From Desulfobacteraceae bacterium (lineage in GTDB: Bacteria; Desulfobacterota; Desulfobacteria; Desulfobacterales; UBA11574): a stretch of DNA of 6,729 nucleotides. The notes below the pieces were generated by a model. The model searched no databases, was not told the DNA's origin, and worked only from the letters and a program-made list of their open reading frames with translations. Both the position numbers and the translations under genes were made by a program. This document shows positions 6,155 to 6,729 of this stretch, piece by piece. Position 1 is the first letter of the stretch, and each line of letters opens with the position of its first letter. The stretch is taken from positions 1-6,729 of the forward strand of contig JAOUGB010000134.1 of the NCBI GenBank assembly GCA_029857875.1, given 5' to 3'.

Positions 6155-6729
6155 CTAAGCCTCGGGACGTTGCTCTTTCAAAGCACGGTCCAGCGGATTG
6201 TCACGGTCGTAAATATCATGGCGAAAATTCAGTTTGCCGGTTTCGTCCACCCATGCCGTCCAATACTGTAAATGAACCGTAATGGGTCTTTTGAGCCCGA
6301 CAATCTGTTGTGTTCCGTTTTCAATGGTTTCCATTAATCTTTCCCGTGTCCAACTCGGATCATCCTGCAGGAGATAGACGGCAAGGCTGATGGGTTCTTC
6401 CACTCGAATACACCCCGAACTAAAATCACGATTATTTTCTTTAAAGAGAAAACGTTTGGGCGTATCATGAAGATATACGGCGAACTTATTGGGGAATATA
6501 AATTTTATTCGACCCAGTAGATTTTTTGGCCCTGGCTCCTGGCGAAGTTTGTAAGTGAAGTTTCTCGGCTCGATCTTATTCCATGCGATGGTTTCCGGAT
6601 CTATTTCTACCGCATTATTACTCCAATCTTTGAAAACCTTAATTTTCTGTTGTTCAATATAGTGAATATTTTTCTGAATTTTTGGAAGAACATCTTTGAT
6701 GGCAAGACTTTGAGGAATGTTCCAGTATG
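6155..6729 (-). CDS. YcbB/LdtD-type L,D-transpeptidase, C-terminal part (cut by right edge)
   Basis: The last 190 residues are visible; the family is usually 500-600 residues, so the signal anchor, PG-binding domain and N-terminal part lie beyond the window. These periplasmic enzymes make 3-3 (mDAP-mDAP) cross-links in peptidoglycan and resist most beta-lactams except carbapenems. The reading frame continues unbroken to the window edge, beginning YWNIPQSLAIKDVLPKIQKN (the YcbB-type opening of the YkuD domain). It then has RIKFIFPNKFAVYLHDTPKR with the conserved His (codon at 6469-6467) and RDFSSGCIRVEEP with catalytic Cys (codon 6412-6410), 19 residues after that His, as in E. coli LdtD. The tail RPITVHLQYWTAWVD then NFRHDIYDRD also matches the family. 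An internal Met just after the catalytic motif is not a real start. It converges with the M15 peptidase, stop codons 10 bases apart. Confidence 0.93.
   Translation of the reverse strand, partial: YWNIPQSLAIKDVLPKIQKNIHYIEQQKIKVFKDWSNNAVEIDPETIAWNKIEPRNFTYKLRQEPGPKNLLGRIKFIFPNKFAVYLHDTPKRFLFKENNRDFSSGCIRVEEPISLAVYLLQDDPSWTRERLMETIENGTQQIVGLKRPITVHLQYWTAWVDETGKLNFRHDIYDRDNPLDRALKEQRPEA

Noticed and set aside
6155..6403. An 82-residue minus-strand protein starting at an internal Met
   Set aside because: The frame continues unbroken upstream to the window edge with the catalytic YkuD motif, so this is only the tail of the L,D-transpeptidase.

Overview
This 6.7 kb window looks like chromosomal DNA of a Gram-negative (diderm) bacterium. 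It encodes an outer-membrane lipoprotein of the MlaA family, a periplasmic MlaC-type lipid carrier, and two peptidoglycan enzymes that act in the periplasm. The base composition is moderate and the coding style is uniform. The combination of an MlaC-like protein, a large MMPL/RND transporter and MlaA, beside YcbB/YcbK-type wall enzymes, reminds me of Desulfobacterota ('delta-proteobacteria'). That placement is an inference with modest confidence, because there is no rRNA or other marker. I see no mobile element, tRNA, rRNA or CRISPR array.

Layout. (1) Positions 1-349, minus strand: the N-terminal part of an ECF sigma factor that runs off the left edge. A sigma-E-like promoter sits directly in front of it and may be autoregulatory. 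(2) 479-1024, plus: a PEBP/YbhB-type protein with an N-terminal signal peptide and a second internal start behind an AGGAGG sequence. (3) 1025-1410: about 390 bases with no convincing gene, containing several short palindromes and a sigma-70-like promoter at its right end. (4) 1411-5415, plus: a three-gene operon mlaC-like / RND (MMPL) transporter / mlaA-like, with gaps of 50 and 1 bases. (5) 5416-5592: a non-coding gap with a hairpin lacking a T tract. (6) 5593-6144, plus: a Tat-exported M15/DUF882 (YcbK/MepK-type) peptidase. (7) 6155 to the right edge, minus: the C-terminal catalytic part of a YcbB/LdtD-type L,D-transpeptidase, convergent with the peptidase and only 10 bases away.

How the genes may work together. 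The central operon has the periplasmic shuttle (MlaC-like) and the outer-membrane end (MlaA) of a lipid-trafficking pathway, but an RND/MMPL transporter takes the place of the usual MlaFEDB ABC transporter at the inner membrane. This resembles the HpnM/HpnN arrangement of hopanoid transport more than the E. coli mla operon. It is the most interesting feature here: a candidate lipid shuttle driven by proton-motive force rather than ATP. The right-hand pair is the known functional couple of a 3-3 cross-link maker (LdtD type) and a 3-3 cross-link cutter (MepK type). With a sigma-E-like ECF factor at the left, the whole window is themed on the cell envelope, though nothing in the sequence proves that the sigma factor controls the other genes.
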